In this document: in pieces, positions 1-11,265 of the stretch
How positions within the stretch are numbered: position 1 is the stretch's first letter
Layout: each line of letters starts with the position of its first letter
Source of the DNA: Bradyrhizobium barranii subsp. apii
Lineage (GTDB): Bacteria > Pseudomonadota > Alphaproteobacteria > Rhizobiales > Xanthobacteraceae
Direction of reading: 5' to 3'
DNA length: 64,000 nt
NCBI RefSeq assembly: GCF_011516635.5
Contig: NZ_CP096255.1
Location: 4,772,501 to 4,836,500, forward strand
Translations under genes and position numbers: made by a program
The notes under the pieces: generated by a model
Seen by the model: only the letters and a program-made list of their open reading frames with translations
Told to the model about the DNA's origin: nothing
Databases searched by the model: none

Positions 1-1011
1 TCGGTCGCGGTGCACAATCACTACAAGCGCCTCAACCACCAGACCAAGCACAACGACGTCGAGCTCGCGAAGTCGAACATCCTGCTGATCGGTCCGACCG
101 GTTCGGGCAAGACGCTGCTCGCGCAGACGCTCGCCCGCATCCTGGACGTGCCGTTCACGATGGCCGATGCCACGACGCTGACCGAAGCCGGCTATGTCGG
201 CGAGGACGTCGAGAACATCATCCTGAAGCTGCTCCAGGCCGCCGACTACAATGTCGAGCGCGCCCAGCGCGGCATCGTCTACATCGACGAAATCGACAAG
301 ATCAGCCGCAAGTCCGACAATCCCTCGATCACGCGCGACGTGTCGGGTGAGGGCGTGCAGCAGGCGCTGCTGAAGATCATGGAAGGCACGGTGGCTTCGG
401 TCCCGCCGCAGGGCGGCCGCAAGCATCCGCAGCAGGAGTTCCTGCAGGTGGATACCACCAACATCCTGTTCATCTGCGGCGGTGCGTTCGCCGGCCTCGA
501 GAAGATCATCTCGGCGCGCGGGCGGTCGACCTCGATCGGCTTCGCCGCCCAGGTGCTCGCGCCGGAGGATCGCCGTACCGGCGAGATCTTCCGCCACGTC
601 GAGCCTGAGGACCTCCTGAAGTACGGTCTCATCCCCGAATTCGTCGGCCGTCTGCCGGTCGTGGCGACGCTCGAGGATCTGGACGAGACTTCGCTGAAGA
701 AGATCCTCACCGAGCCGAAGAACGCGCTGGTGAAACAGTACCAGCGGCTGTTCGAGATGGAGAACATCGAGCTGACCTTCGCCGACGAGGCGCTTGGCGC
801 GGTCGCCCGCAAGGCGATCGAGCGCAAGACCGGCGCGCGTGGTCTGCGTTCGATCCTCGAGGCGATCCTGCTCGAGACCATGTTCGACCTGCCGGGCCTG
901 GAAGGTGTGGAAGAAGTCGTGATTTCGCGCGAAGTCGTGGAAGGTACGGCCCGTCCGCTCTACATCTACGCCGATCGGTCCGATCGCGCCGTCGAGAACG
1001 CCAGCGCCTGA
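1..1011 (+). CDS. clpX: ATP-dependent Clp protease ATP-binding subunit ClpX (5' partial)
   Basis: AAA+ unfoldase that recognises substrates and feeds them into the ClpP peptidase in the cytoplasm. The gene is open from base 1, so the N-terminal zinc-binding domain lies outside the window; a GTG at base 10 is an internal Val, not the start. Visible: Walker A GPTGSGKT at codons 31-38 of the visible part, Walker B IVYIDEIDK, the GYVGEDVE motif, and sensor region RKTGARGLRSI near the end. The C-terminus is complete. lon follows on the same strand, the usual clpP-clpX-lon order of alphaproteobacteria. Identification is secure. Confidence 0.97.
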   Translation, partial: SVAVHNHYKRLNHQTKHNDVELAKSNILLIGPTGSGKTLLAQTLARILDVPFTMADATTLTEAGYVGEDVENIILKLLQAADYNVERAQRGIVYIDEIDKISRKSDNPSITRDVSGEGVQQALLKIMEGTVASVPPQGGRKHPQQEFLQVDTTNILFICGGAFAGLEKIISARGRSTSIGFAAQVLAPEDRRTGEIFRHVEPEDLLKYGLIPEFVGRLPVVATLEDLDETSLKKILTEPKNALVKQYQRLFEMENIELTFADEALGAVARKAIERKTGARGLRSILEAILLETMFDLPGLEGVEEVVISREVVEGTARPLYIYADRSDRAVENASA

Positions 1012-1050
1012 TTTGCGGCGCTGGGACGCTCCAATCGTCTTTGATAGTAG

Positions 1051-1077
1051 CGGCTGCGGAATGGTTCTCCGCAGCCG
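1051..1077 (+). terminator. Hairpin after clpX, possible terminator
   Basis: A perfect 10-bp stem (CGGCTGCGGA at 1051-1060, TCCGCAGCCG at 1068-1077) with a 7-nt loop, 40 bases after the clpX stop. No clear T-run follows, so it may be a weak terminator or an mRNA-stabilising stem. The 324-base gap between clpX and lon holds no convincing gene. Confidence 0.45.
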
Positions 1078-1133
1078 ATGTTGCGTCGCTTATACGCGTG
1101 CGTAAGCGCCTGATGGCGCGCGTCTTTCAATGA

Positions 1134-1166
1134 CTTGACACCCCCCCGGTCGATAGCCACCTAATG
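1134..1166 (+). promoter_or_regulatory. Candidate lon promoter, possibly RpoH-type
   Basis: CTTGACA at 1134-1140, then an 18-20-base spacer and CCTAATG, about 170 bases before lon. CTTG at -35 and a C-rich -10 fit the heat-shock (RpoH) pattern of alphaproteobacteria, and lon is commonly heat-inducible. The TTGACA could equally serve the housekeeping sigma factor. No transcription start is known from the sequence. Confidence 0.35.
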
Positions 1167-1335
1167 TCGACGGCGAGCGAAAATTCTCTTCAAGATTCGC
1201 CTCAGTTCCGATCCGGCAAGCCCGGTCCAACCTTAGAATGGTAGGCCGGTTTTGTGGATCACCTCGGCACCTTGTGGCGGTTGCGCATGAGCATGGCGGG
1301 CTGCGTGCAAGGGGGCAAAGCAAAAGGAAAAGGCC

Positions 1336-3759
<2,424 letters not shown>

Positions 3760-3777
3760 GGTTCAGCGAAAGATGAT

Positions 3778-3809
3778 AAAACGGCGCCTTCGGGCGCCGT
3801 TTTTGTTTT
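3778..3809 (+). terminator. Rho-independent terminator of lon
   Basis: ACGGCGCC (3781-3788), a TTCG tetraloop and GGCGCCGT (3793-3800), flanked by AAA upstream and TTTTTGTTTT downstream. This is a textbook intrinsic terminator and ends the lon transcript. Confidence 0.9.
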
Positions 3810-3828
3810 GGGGCAGGGGATCAGGGCG

Positions 3829-4230
3829 ATGCAGATCGACGGGCAGTGCCATTGCGGGCAGATCACCTTTGAGGCCGAGATCGACCCCGAGACGGTGTCG
3901 GTCTGCCATTGCCGCGACTGCCAGACCCTGACGGGATCGCCGTTCCGGGTGACCGCGATCTGCACCAAGGCCGACGTGCGCGTGACCAGCGGCACGCCAA
4001 AAGTCTACGGCAAGCGCGGCGACAACGGCCGGATGCGTTTCCAGCACTTCTGCGCCGACTGCGGTTCCCCGCTGTTCACCAGCGGCGAGGGTGATCAGGC
4101 CGACGATTGGGGCATCCGCTGGGGCTCAATCCGCCAGCGCGATAAATTGCGGCCCGTCAGGCAGATCTGGTGCCAGTCGGCGGCGGTGTGGATCGACGCG
4201 GTGCCGCTGCTGGGGAGGCCGGGGGATTAG
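3829..4230 (+). CDS. GFA-family zinc-binding protein (glutathione-dependent formaldehyde-activating enzyme-like / CENP-V fold)
   Basis: Small cytoplasmic protein with the GFA/CENP-V zinc fold: CHCG near residue 5, CHCRDC in the first third and CADCGSP in the second half supply the zinc-binding cysteines. Family members are proposed to bind glutathione adducts, but most have no shown activity, so the substrate is unknown. The open frame extends back to 3808, inside the lon terminator; the ATG at 3829, giving 133 residues, is the sensible start and is preceded by a weak GGGG-type ribosome-binding site. It is a lone gene between lon and a tRNA. Confidence 0.82.
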   Translation: MQIDGQCHCGQITFEAEIDPETVSVCHCRDCQTLTGSPFRVTAICTKADVRVTSGTPKVYGKRGDNGRMRFQHFCADCGSPLFTSGEGDQADDWGIRWGSIRQRDKLRPVRQIWCQSAAVWIDAVPLLGRPGD

Positions 4231-4322
4231 GCTGGCTTGCCAAGCCGAAGCTCGCCGCAAAAAGCCCGCCTTCGCTCGTTGGGATTCGGCGTGGCAGCCT
4301 GCGTCGCTGCGCGAGCGCAGGC

Positions 4323-4399
4323 TGGTGGGCGGTCACGGATTCGAACCGCGGACCCTCTCGGTGTAAACGAGATGCTCTAACCAGCTGAGCTAACCGCCC
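4323..4399 (-). tRNA. tRNA-Val (UAC anticodon)
   Basis: Full cloverleaf on the minus strand: acceptor GGGCGGT/ACCGCCC, D arm GCTC..GAGC, anticodon stem TCTCG/CGAGA with loop TTTACAC (anticodon TAC, reads GUA and probably other Val codons), T arm with TTCGAAT, discriminator A and an encoded 3' CCA. It is 77 nt including CCA. Confidence 0.95.
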
Positions 4400-4758
4400 C
4401 AAGGCGCCTCTTTAGCCCTCCCGCGGGTGTTCGAGCAAGGCCCGAACGCATCGCAAACAGGGCTCGAGCAAGACCGCCTTTGTGATGATTGTCACAGGCG
4501 TCCGCCCGCGAGTCGGCCCGGGCGTGTTTGCGCGAAGCGCGACGCATGAGCCGCCGCGGCTCGATCATTCCAATTTAGTAGTTCCGGCTGACGGCGCGCC
4601 GATTTGGCCGCTGGCGGTTGTCCTGCCTCGTTGCGCCTGGCATCGGACGCCCAAGAGTCGCCCTCCAAGGGTCCAAAATTGCCCTTTTTCGGTCATCTTT
4701 TTGATCGCCATCCGAACCACCGTTACGGCTCCCTGTGGCAGCGTGGAGTATCGCCGTG
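4400..4758. other. Intergenic, no gene seen
   Basis: 359 bases between tRNA-Val and the next small gene. Short open frames here lack ribosome-binding sites and recognisable motifs. The tRNA-Val promoter should lie at the left edge on the minus strand; a TAAAGA about 14 bases upstream of the tRNA could be its -10. Nothing else could be supported. Confidence 0.4.
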
Positions 4759-4950
4759 ATGAGTGATCTTCGCATCAAGCTGGAAAGGTACGAGTCGAAA
4801 GCCGCCCACTGCATGAAAGCGGCTCAAGAAGCTCCTGATGAGGCCGGTCGGGCCTTCTACGAGGAGCTTGCCAACTATTACGACGAGCTGGCAGCCGACT
4901 TTCGCCGCGTCCTCGCCAAGCGAACCGGAGTTTCGCTCGCGGCCGAATGA
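4759..4950 (+). CDS. Small helical protein of unknown function (63 aa)
   Basis: Not a family I can name. The 63 residues beginning MSDLRIKLERYE are charged and almost entirely helix-forming, with no signal peptide or membrane segment. Small cytoplasmic proteins of this look, often containing a YYDELA-like patch, are frequent in Bradyrhizobium. An upstream in-frame extension to 4735 exists, but the ATG at 4759 sits at the natural start of the helical pattern. It stands alone. Confidence 0.55.
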   Translation: MSDLRIKLERYESKAAHCMKAAQEAPDEAGRAFYEELANYYDELAADFRRVLAKRTGVSLAAE

Positions 4951-5130
4951 TCCGGCGTAGCGCAGGTCGGCAGTTGAAGACCTCGGCGGTCCGTCAACCT
5001 CTGACGCCGTGTCGTGCGGCGTGAACGCAAGAACGTCTCGCTGACAGGTGGACCGAACAGGCCGCCTCAGTTGACGGCGTCCTTGCTTTTCGGCATCGGG
5101 GTCTTTCGACCAAGCTGCCGGAGGGGATCC

Positions 5131-5991
5131 ATGGAACAGCCAAGCGGACACGCAGAGAATGCCGACCAGATCGCCTATTGGAACGGTCCGAGCGGGCAGC
5201 GCTGGGCCGATCGGCACGCTGCCCAGGAAAGCTTGCTTGGACCCATCGCCGACGTGCTGATTGATCGCGCCAGGCCGAAGCCGGGCGAGCGCGTGCTCGA
5301 TGTCGGCTGCGGCTCCGGTGCGACGACGTTCGCGTTCGCGAAGGCTGTCGCGCCCGATGGCTTCGCGCTCGGCCTCGACGTCTCCGACCCGATGCTGGCG
5401 CAGGCGCGCGCGTTTGCGCCAAAAGGCCTGCCGCTCGATTTCGTGCTGGCGGATGCGACGGTCCATCCGTTCGAGCCGGCGAGCTTTGACCTGTTGGCGT
5501 CGCGCTTCGGCGTGATGTTCTTCGCCGATCCCATTGCGTCCTTCACCAACCTCCGCCGCGCGCTGAAGCCGACCGGACGGCTCGCCTTCGCCTGCTGGCG
5601 CGAGCCGAAGGAAAATCCGTGGATGATGGCGCCGCTGATGGCGGTCTACAAACATGTCCCGAAGATGCCGCCGGTCGGGCCGGAAGAACCGGGCCCGTTC
5701 GCCTTCGCCTCGGAGGAGCGCGTGACGCGCATCCTCAAGGGCGCGGGATTCGTGGACGTGGCGATGGAGCCGCACAATCTCGCGATGGATGTCGCCATCG
5801 GCGGCGGGCTCGATGCCGCTGTCGAGGGCTCGCTCCAGATCGGCCCCGCCAGCCGCGCGCTGCAGGGCCATCCGCCGGAGACCTATGCGGCCGCAAAAGC
5901 CTCGATCCGCGAGATGCTGGCGCCGTTCATGAAGGGACAAAGCGTAGCGCTGCAGGGCGCGATCTGGATCGTGACGGCGAAGGCGGCGTAA
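5131..5991 (+). CDS. Class I SAM-dependent methyltransferase
   Basis: A 286-residue cytoplasmic Rossmann-fold methyltransferase. Motif I VLDVGCGSG is at residues 55-63, the acidic loop GLDVSDPM follows, and FDLLASRFGVMFF is the motif IV region. The UbiE/Coq5-like layout with a C-terminal helical region suits a small-molecule methyltransferase; the substrate cannot be read from sequence. The ATG at 5131 has a strong GGAGGGG ribosome-binding site at 5120-5126; the in-frame extension upstream to 5014 looks non-coding. It is a single-gene unit followed by a palindromic repeat. Confidence 0.85.
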   Translation: MEQPSGHAENADQIAYWNGPSGQRWADRHAAQESLLGPIADVLIDRARPKPGERVLDVGCGSGATTFAFAKAVAPDGFALGLDVSDPMLAQARAFAPKGLPLDFVLADATVHPFEPASFDLLASRFGVMFFADPIASFTNLRRALKPTGRLAFACWREPKENPWMMAPLMAVYKHVPKMPPVGPEEPGPFAFASEERVTRILKGAGFVDVAMEPHNLAMDVAIGGGLDAAVEGSLQIGPASRALQGHPPETYAAAKASIREMLAPFMKGQSVALQGAIWIVTAKAA

Positions 5992-6010
5992 GGCGCCGCT
6001 CTCTCCACAC

Positions 6011-6096
6011 CGTCATTGCGAGCGCAGCGAAGCAATCCAGACTACCTCCGCGGAGACAGTCTGGATTGCTTCGTCGCTTCGTTCCTCGCAATGACG
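6011..6096. repeat. Interspersed long palindrome (GTCATTGCGAG type)
   Basis: An 86-base inverted repeat. CGTCATTGCGAG at 6011-6022 is mirrored by CTCGCAATGACG at 6085-6096, and inner arms AAGCAATCCAGA / TCTGGATTGCTT also pair. I recognise it as a very common dispersed intergenic palindrome of Bradyrhizobium and Rhodopseudomonas. It sits between the methyltransferase and the convergent CDF gene and could also end both transcripts. Confidence 0.85.
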
Positions 6097-6117
6097 GCGG
6101 GGACGGGCCTGTGAGTC

Positions 6118-7080
6118 CTAAACCACATCATCCGGCGCCAGCGCGCAGCCGTTGTCGGGATGCGTCTCGATCTGGAGCGTGGTGTGGCCGATGCGGAACG
6201 ACGACCTCAGCATCTGCGCCGTCTCCATCAGGAATGCATCGCCGGCGCCGGTGGGCATGACGAGATGGCAGGTCAGCGCCGTCTCGGTGGTCGAGATCGG
6301 CCAGACGTGGAGGTCGTGGATTCCCGAGACGCCGGGCCGCTCCAGCAGAAAAACCTTGATTGCGGCGATGTCGGTGCCCTTCGGCGCGGCCGCCATCGAC
6401 ATGTCGATGGAGCCGCGCAGCAGGCTGGTGGTGCTCCAGAGGATGGTGGCGCAGATGACGAGGCTGGTGACGGGATCGAGCCAGAGCCAGCCGGTCCAGA
6501 TGATCAGCGCCGCCGAGACCACGACGCCGAGCGAGACCGCGGCGTCGGCCGCCATGTGCAGATAGGCGCCTTCGATGTTGATGTCGTCCTTGCGTCCGCG
6601 CGCGAACAGCATGGCGGTAAAACCGTTGATGAGGATGCCGATACCGGCGACCACCATCACCGTGACGCCCGCGACCGGCTCCGGCTCGCGCAGCCGCAAA
6701 ATCGCTTCCCAGCCGATTGCGCCGGTCGCGACCAGCAGGAACACCGCGTTCGCCAGCGCCGCCAGGATGGTGGAGGCGCGAAAGCCATAGGTGAAGCGGC
6801 CGCTCGGCGCGCGCCTTGCCGCGATCGACGCGCACCAGGCCACGACCAGGCCGAGCACGTCGCTGAGGTTATGGCCGGCATCGGCGAGGAGGGCGGTGGA
6901 GTTGCCGATATAGCCGTAGATCGCCTCGGCCACGACCAGCGCGGTGTTGAGCGAAATGCCGATCGCGAACGCCGTGCCGAAATCGGCGGGCGCATGGACA
7001 TGCGCGTGGCCAGGACCGTGGTTATGCCCGTGGCCGGCATGATCATGGTGGTGATGACCGTGATGGTCGTGGCTGCCCAA
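6118..7080 (-). CDS. Cation diffusion facilitator (CzcD/DmeF-type metal exporter)
   Basis: Inner-membrane proton-coupled exporter of divalent metals (Zn, Co, Cd or Ni class), 320 residues. The first 30 residues are a His-rich cytoplasmic tail, a probable metal-sensing or delivery segment. Six membrane segments follow with the canonical site Asp67-x2-His70-x3-Asp74 in TM2 and His175-x3-Asp179 in TM5, then a cytoplasmic C-terminal dimerisation domain. The start is TTG, with GGGGAG about nine bases upstream. It begins two bases after the czcA stop and is the last gene of the czc operon, handling cytoplasmic metal while CzcCBA clears the periplasm. Confidence 0.93.
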   Translation of the reverse strand: MGSHDHHGHHHHDHAGHGHNHGPGHAHVHAPADFGTAFAIGISLNTALVVAEAIYGYIGNSTALLADAGHNLSDVLGLVVAWCASIAARRAPSGRFTYGFRASTILAALANAVFLLVATGAIGWEAILRLREPEPVAGVTVMVVAGIGILINGFTAMLFARGRKDDINIEGAYLHMAADAAVSLGVVVSAALIIWTGWLWLDPVTSLVICATILWSTTSLLRGSIDMSMAAAPKGTDIAAIKVFLLERPGVSGIHDLHVWPISTTETALTCHLVMPTGAGDAFLMETAQMLRSSFRIGHTTLQIETHPDNGCALAPDDVV

Positions 7081-7082
7081 AT

Positions 7083-10000
7083 CTAGCGCTCCCCGGACGC
7101 CGCCAAATCAGGCGCCATTGTAGGCGTTTCGGTTGCCGCGTCACGCCGGAACAGCGCATAGAGCGCCGGCAGCACCAGCAGCGTCAGCACGGTCGAGGAG
7201 ATGATGCCGCCGATCACCACGGTCGCCAGCGGACGCTGCACCTCGGCGCCGGCGCCGGTGGCGAGCGCCATCGGCACGAAGCCGAGGGAGGCGACCAGGG
7301 CGGTCATGAGCACCGGGCGCAGCCGCGTCAGCGCACCCTCACGCACCGCGTCGGCCACGGGGCGCCCCTCGCTACGCAGCCGCTCGATGAAGGCGATGAT
7401 GACGAGGCCGTTGAGAACAGCCACGCCCGACAATGCGATGAAGCCGACACCGGCGCTGATCGACAGCGGGATGTCGCGCAGCAGAAGCGCGGCGACGCCG
7501 CCCGTCAACGCCAGCGGCACGCCGGAGAACACCAGCGCCGCATCCGCCGCCGATCCCATGCCCATGAACAACAGCAGGAACACCAGCAGGAGCGCCACCG
7601 GCACGACGATCGTCAGCCGCTTGGTGGCGGAGACCAGCTGCTCGAACTGTCCGCCCCAGCCGATCCAGTAGCCGGGCGGCAGCTTGACCTTCTCGGCCAC
7701 CGCCTCTTGGGCCTCGGCGACGAAGGAGCGCAGGTCGCGCCCGCGAACGTTGGCCATCACCACCACGCGGCGCTTGCCGTTCTCGCGGCTGATCTGGTTG
7801 GGGCCGGGCGCGATCTCGATCGTCGCAACCGAGGACAGGGGCACGTAGCGGAGCGTCGAGCCCGATGCACCCGGCCAGGCGGTCTTGGTGACGGCGGGGA
7901 CATCGTCCCCCGGCGGCAGCGGGATCGGCAGCGATTTGATCGTATCGGGGTTGGCCCGCAGGTTTTCCGGCAGCCGCACCACGATGTCGAAGCGGCGATC
8001 GCCCTCGAACAGCTTTCCGACCGGCTTGCCGCCGATCGCGATCTCGACCAGATTCTGCACCTCGCTGAGACTGAGTCCGTAACGCGACAACGCTTGGCGG
8101 TCGAGCTTGACGGTGAGGATCGGCAGGCCTGCGACCTGCTCGGTCTTCACGTCCGCGGCACCCTCGATGCCGCGGACCACGCCGTTGACCTGCTGGGCGA
8201 TGCCGGCCAGCACGTCGAGATCGTCGCCGAAGATCTTGACGCCGACATCGCTGCGGATACCGGCGATCAGCTCGTTGAAGCGCATCTGGATCGGTTGGGT
8301 CATCGCATAGGCCGTGCCGGGCAGGGTGTTGGCGGTGCGCTCGATGTCCTCGATCACCTCGTTCTTCGGTTTGGCGGGATCGGGCCATTCCTCACGCGGC
8401 TTCAGCGTCACGAAGGTGTCGGCGACATTCGGCGGCATCGGATCGTTGGCGATTTCGGCGGTGCCCATCTTGGAGAAGACCGTCGCCACCTCTGGAACCT
8501 GCTTGACCGCCTTCTCCAGCCGAATCTGCATGTCGGCGCTCTGGGTCAGGCTGGTGCCGGGAATTCGGATGGTCTCGATGGTAATGTCGCCTTCGTCCAG
8601 GCTCGGGATGAACTCGCCGCCCATGCGCGTCGCGGCGAAGATGCTGCCGGCGACGATCAGGACGGCACCGAACGCGACGCTGCCGCGGTAGCGGATGGCA
8701 CGCTCGAGCAGCGGCAAATAGAACCGTTTTGCCGCCCGCATGAAGATGTTTTCCTTCTCCGAGACCTTGCCGGTGACGAAGATCGCCACCGCAGCCGGGA
8801 CGAACGTGACCGACAGCAGCGCCGCGCCCGCGAGCGCCATCAGCACGGTCAGCGCCATCGGCGTGAACATCTTGCCCTCGGTGCCCGTCAGGGTGAGGAC
8901 CGGGAGATAGACGACCGCGATGATCAGCGTGCCGAACAGGCTCGGCTTGATGACCTCGCGCGCGCCCGCGTGAATCGTCTCCAGCCGCTCCTCCAGCGAC
9001 AGCAGCCGTCCGCGCCGGCTCTGCTCGACGGCGAGCAGCCGCAAACAGTTTTCGACGATGATGACTGCGCCGTCGACGATGATGCCGAAATCGATCGCGC
9101 CCAGGCTCATCAAATTGGCGCTGACCTTGCTTTCGACCATGCCTGATATCGTAAACAGCATCGAGAGGGGAATGACGCAGGTGGTGATCAGGGCGGCGCG
9201 GATGTTGCCGAGGATCAGGAACAGCACTGCAATCACCAGCGCCGCGCCCTCGACGAGGTTCTTCTCGACGGTCTCGATGGTGGCTTCCACCAGATGCGTG
9301 CGGTCGTAAACCGCGTGCGCGATCACGCCCTCAGGCAGCGATTTTGCGATCTCGTCGAGTCGAGCCGCCACGCGCTGGGCCACGGTGCGGCTGTTCTCGC
9401 CGATCAGCAGCATGGTGGTGCCGAGCACGGTCTCCTTGCCGTTGGCTGACGCCGCGCCCATGCGGAGCTCGTGCCCTTCCTGCACGTCGGCGACGTCACG
9501 GATACGTACCGGCACCCCGCCACGCGAGCCGATCACGATGTCCTTGATGTCGTCGATATTGGCGACCTGGCCGGGCGCTCGGACGAGATATTGCTCGCCG
9601 TTGCGCTCGATATAGCCGGCGCCGACATTGGCGTTGTTGGCGGTCAGCGCCGTCATGATGTCGCGGAAACCGAGCTTGTAGGCCATCAGACGGGCGGGGA
9701 TCGGCAGCACGTGGAATTGCCGCTCGTAGCCGCCGATCGAGTTGACCTCGATCACGCCGGGGATGGTGCGCAATTGCGGCTTGATGATCCAGTCCTGGAT
9801 GGTACGCAATTCCGTCGGTGTGAATTCGAGGCCGGTCGGAGATTTCGCGCCCGGCTTGGCTTCCACCGAGTAGACGTAGATCTCGCCGAGACCGGTCGAG
9901 ATCGGCCCCATCGCAACTTCGACGCCGGCCGGCAACTGGTCGCGTGCCTGCTGGATGCGCTCGTTGACGAGCTGGCGTGCGAAATAGATATCGGTGCCGT

Positions 10001-10295
10001 CCTGGAACACGACGGTGACCTGGCTGAGACCGTAGCGCGAGATCGACCGGGTATATTCGAGCTTGGGCAGGCCACCCATCGCGGTCTCGATCGGAAAGGT
10101 GATCCGCTGCTCGGATCCGAGCGGCGATAGGCCGGGCGCACGGGTGTTGATCTGGACCTGGACGTTCGTGACATCAGGCACGGCATCGATCGGCAGACGC
10201 GTGAAGTTCCAGGCGCCGAAGGCGCCGACCGCGAGTGTGATGAGGATGACCATCCAGCGCTGGCGGATGGCGAGGGCGAGGAGGGCGTCAATCAT
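7083..10295 (-). CDS. czcA: CzcA-type heavy-metal efflux RND transporter
   Basis: Inner-membrane proton-driven pump of the HME-RND family, 1070 residues, forming a trimer that spans to the outer membrane with CzcB and CzcC. Two six-helix halves each carry a large periplasmic loop. The TM4 signature DFGIIVDGAVIIVEN has the Asp-Asp-Glu pattern of CzcA (Zn/Co/Cd class), not the DVGAMVD form of copper/silver CusA pumps, so divalent cations are the likelier substrates. Its start overlaps the czcB stop by 8 bases, and the CDF gene follows two bases after its stop. Confidence 0.92.
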   Translation of the reverse strand: MIDALLALAIRQRWMVILITLAVGAFGAWNFTRLPIDAVPDVTNVQVQINTRAPGLSPLGSEQRITFPIETAMGGLPKLEYTRSISRYGLSQVTVVFQDGTDIYFARQLVNERIQQARDQLPAGVEVAMGPISTGLGEIYVYSVEAKPGAKSPTGLEFTPTELRTIQDWIIKPQLRTIPGVIEVNSIGGYERQFHVLPIPARLMAYKLGFRDIMTALTANNANVGAGYIERNGEQYLVRAPGQVANIDDIKDIVIGSRGGVPVRIRDVADVQEGHELRMGAASANGKETVLGTTMLLIGENSRTVAQRVAARLDEIAKSLPEGVIAHAVYDRTHLVEATIETVEKNLVEGAALVIAVLFLILGNIRAALITTCVIPLSMLFTISGMVESKVSANLMSLGAIDFGIIVDGAVIIVENCLRLLAVEQSRRGRLLSLEERLETIHAGAREVIKPSLFGTLIIAVVYLPVLTLTGTEGKMFTPMALTVLMALAGAALLSVTFVPAAVAIFVTGKVSEKENIFMRAAKRFYLPLLERAIRYRGSVAFGAVLIVAGSIFAATRMGGEFIPSLDEGDITIETIRIPGTSLTQSADMQIRLEKAVKQVPEVATVFSKMGTAEIANDPMPPNVADTFVTLKPREEWPDPAKPKNEVIEDIERTANTLPGTAYAMTQPIQMRFNELIAGIRSDVGVKIFGDDLDVLAGIAQQVNGVVRGIEGAADVKTEQVAGLPILTVKLDRQALSRYGLSLSEVQNLVEIAIGGKPVGKLFEGDRRFDIVVRLPENLRANPDTIKSLPIPLPPGDDVPAVTKTAWPGASGSTLRYVPLSSVATIEIAPGPNQISRENGKRRVVVMANVRGRDLRSFVAEAQEAVAEKVKLPPGYWIGWGGQFEQLVSATKRLTIVVPVALLLVFLLLFMGMGSAADAALVFSGVPLALTGGVAALLLRDIPLSISAGVGFIALSGVAVLNGLVIIAFIERLRSEGRPVADAVREGALTRLRPVLMTALVASLGFVPMALATGAGAEVQRPLATVVIGGIISSTVLTLLVLPALYALFRRDAATETPTMAPDLAASGER

Positions 10296-11265
10296 GGTCG
10301 GCCTCTCCCTTGCCCATCTCCGCCTTCACCACGAAGCTGTTCTCGGCGACGTAGCGTTCGCCGGCCGAGAGGCCTGCACGGATCTCCACGAACTTCGCAT
10401 CGGAATCGCCTGTTTCCACGGGGCGGGCCTCGATCTTGTCGTCGTCTTCGCGGACGAACACGACCGTCTTATTCTCCAGCATCTGGATCGCCCCTGTGCG
10501 TACCGCCACGGCGACGTGACGTTTTGCGAGCACAAGCCGCGCCGTGACGAACAGGCCGGGACGCAAGCGCCCGTCCGGATTTGGCAGCACCACGCGGGCG
10601 AGCGCGGTCTGGGTCTCGCTACTGCCGATCGGCGCCATGTAGGAGATCGTGCCCTTGATCTCGCCGCGGCCGTCGTCGGGATCGATCAGCACCTCGTCAT
10701 TGAGACGGACGCGCCGGAGGTCCTGCCGGTAGATCGACAGGTCGACCCAGATCGTCGAGAGGTCTGCGACCACGAAGGCCGGCTTCTGCTCGGAGACGTA
10801 TTCGCCGAGCGAGATCTGCCGCTCGATGATGGTGCCGGCGATCGGCGCCTTGAGCTCGTAGGCGGTGAGGCTCTGGTTGCTCTCGATCGCGGCGAGCAGA
10901 TCGTCCTTGCCGACCCTGTCGCCGATGCGCTTCTGGATCGATTTGGCGACCCCCGGAAAGCGCGGTGTCACCTGCACAACGGCTTCCTGGTTGGCGCGCA
11001 AGATGCCGTTGAAGGACAGCGTATCGGTCAGCGTCGCACTCCCGGCCTCCGCCAGCGTGACACCGGCAGCTGCCAGCTTGACGTCGGAGATGCGGATGCG
11101 GTCGGCGCCGTGTTCGTCCTGCTCGACATGGTCGTTCGGCTTCTCCGGCTTCTTGTCCGCGGCATGCTCGGTGTGCGTGACCCCAGCAGGGGCGAGCAGG
11201 GAATAGCCGTAGGCGCCGAGTGCTGCGGCAACGATGGCAACGACGATGGTGGAGGATGTCTTCAT
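10288..11265 (-). CDS. czcB: Periplasmic adaptor (membrane fusion) subunit CzcB
   Basis: Links the RND pump to the outer-membrane channel. The 325 residues have an N-terminal membrane anchor (about residues 6-24), a His/Asp-containing stretch (EHAADKKPEKPNDHVEQDEH) that may touch metal, a hairpin flanked by two lipoyl/biotinyl half-motifs, a beta barrel (VDLSIYRQDLRRV) and a membrane-proximal domain. It overlaps czcC by 4 bases (ATGA) and czcA by 8, so the three subunits are translationally coupled. Confidence 0.92.
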   Translation of the reverse strand: MKTSSTIVVAIVAAALGAYGYSLLAPAGVTHTEHAADKKPEKPNDHVEQDEHGADRIRISDVKLAAAGVTLAEAGSATLTDTLSFNGILRANQEAVVQVTPRFPGVAKSIQKRIGDRVGKDDLLAAIESNQSLTAYELKAPIAGTIIERQISLGEYVSEQKPAFVVADLSTIWVDLSIYRQDLRRVRLNDEVLIDPDDGRGEIKGTISYMAPIGSSETQTALARVVLPNPDGRLRPGLFVTARLVLAKRHVAVAVRTGAIQMLENKTVVFVREDDDKIEARPVETGDSDAKFVEIRAGLSAGERYVAENSFVVKAEMGKGEADHD

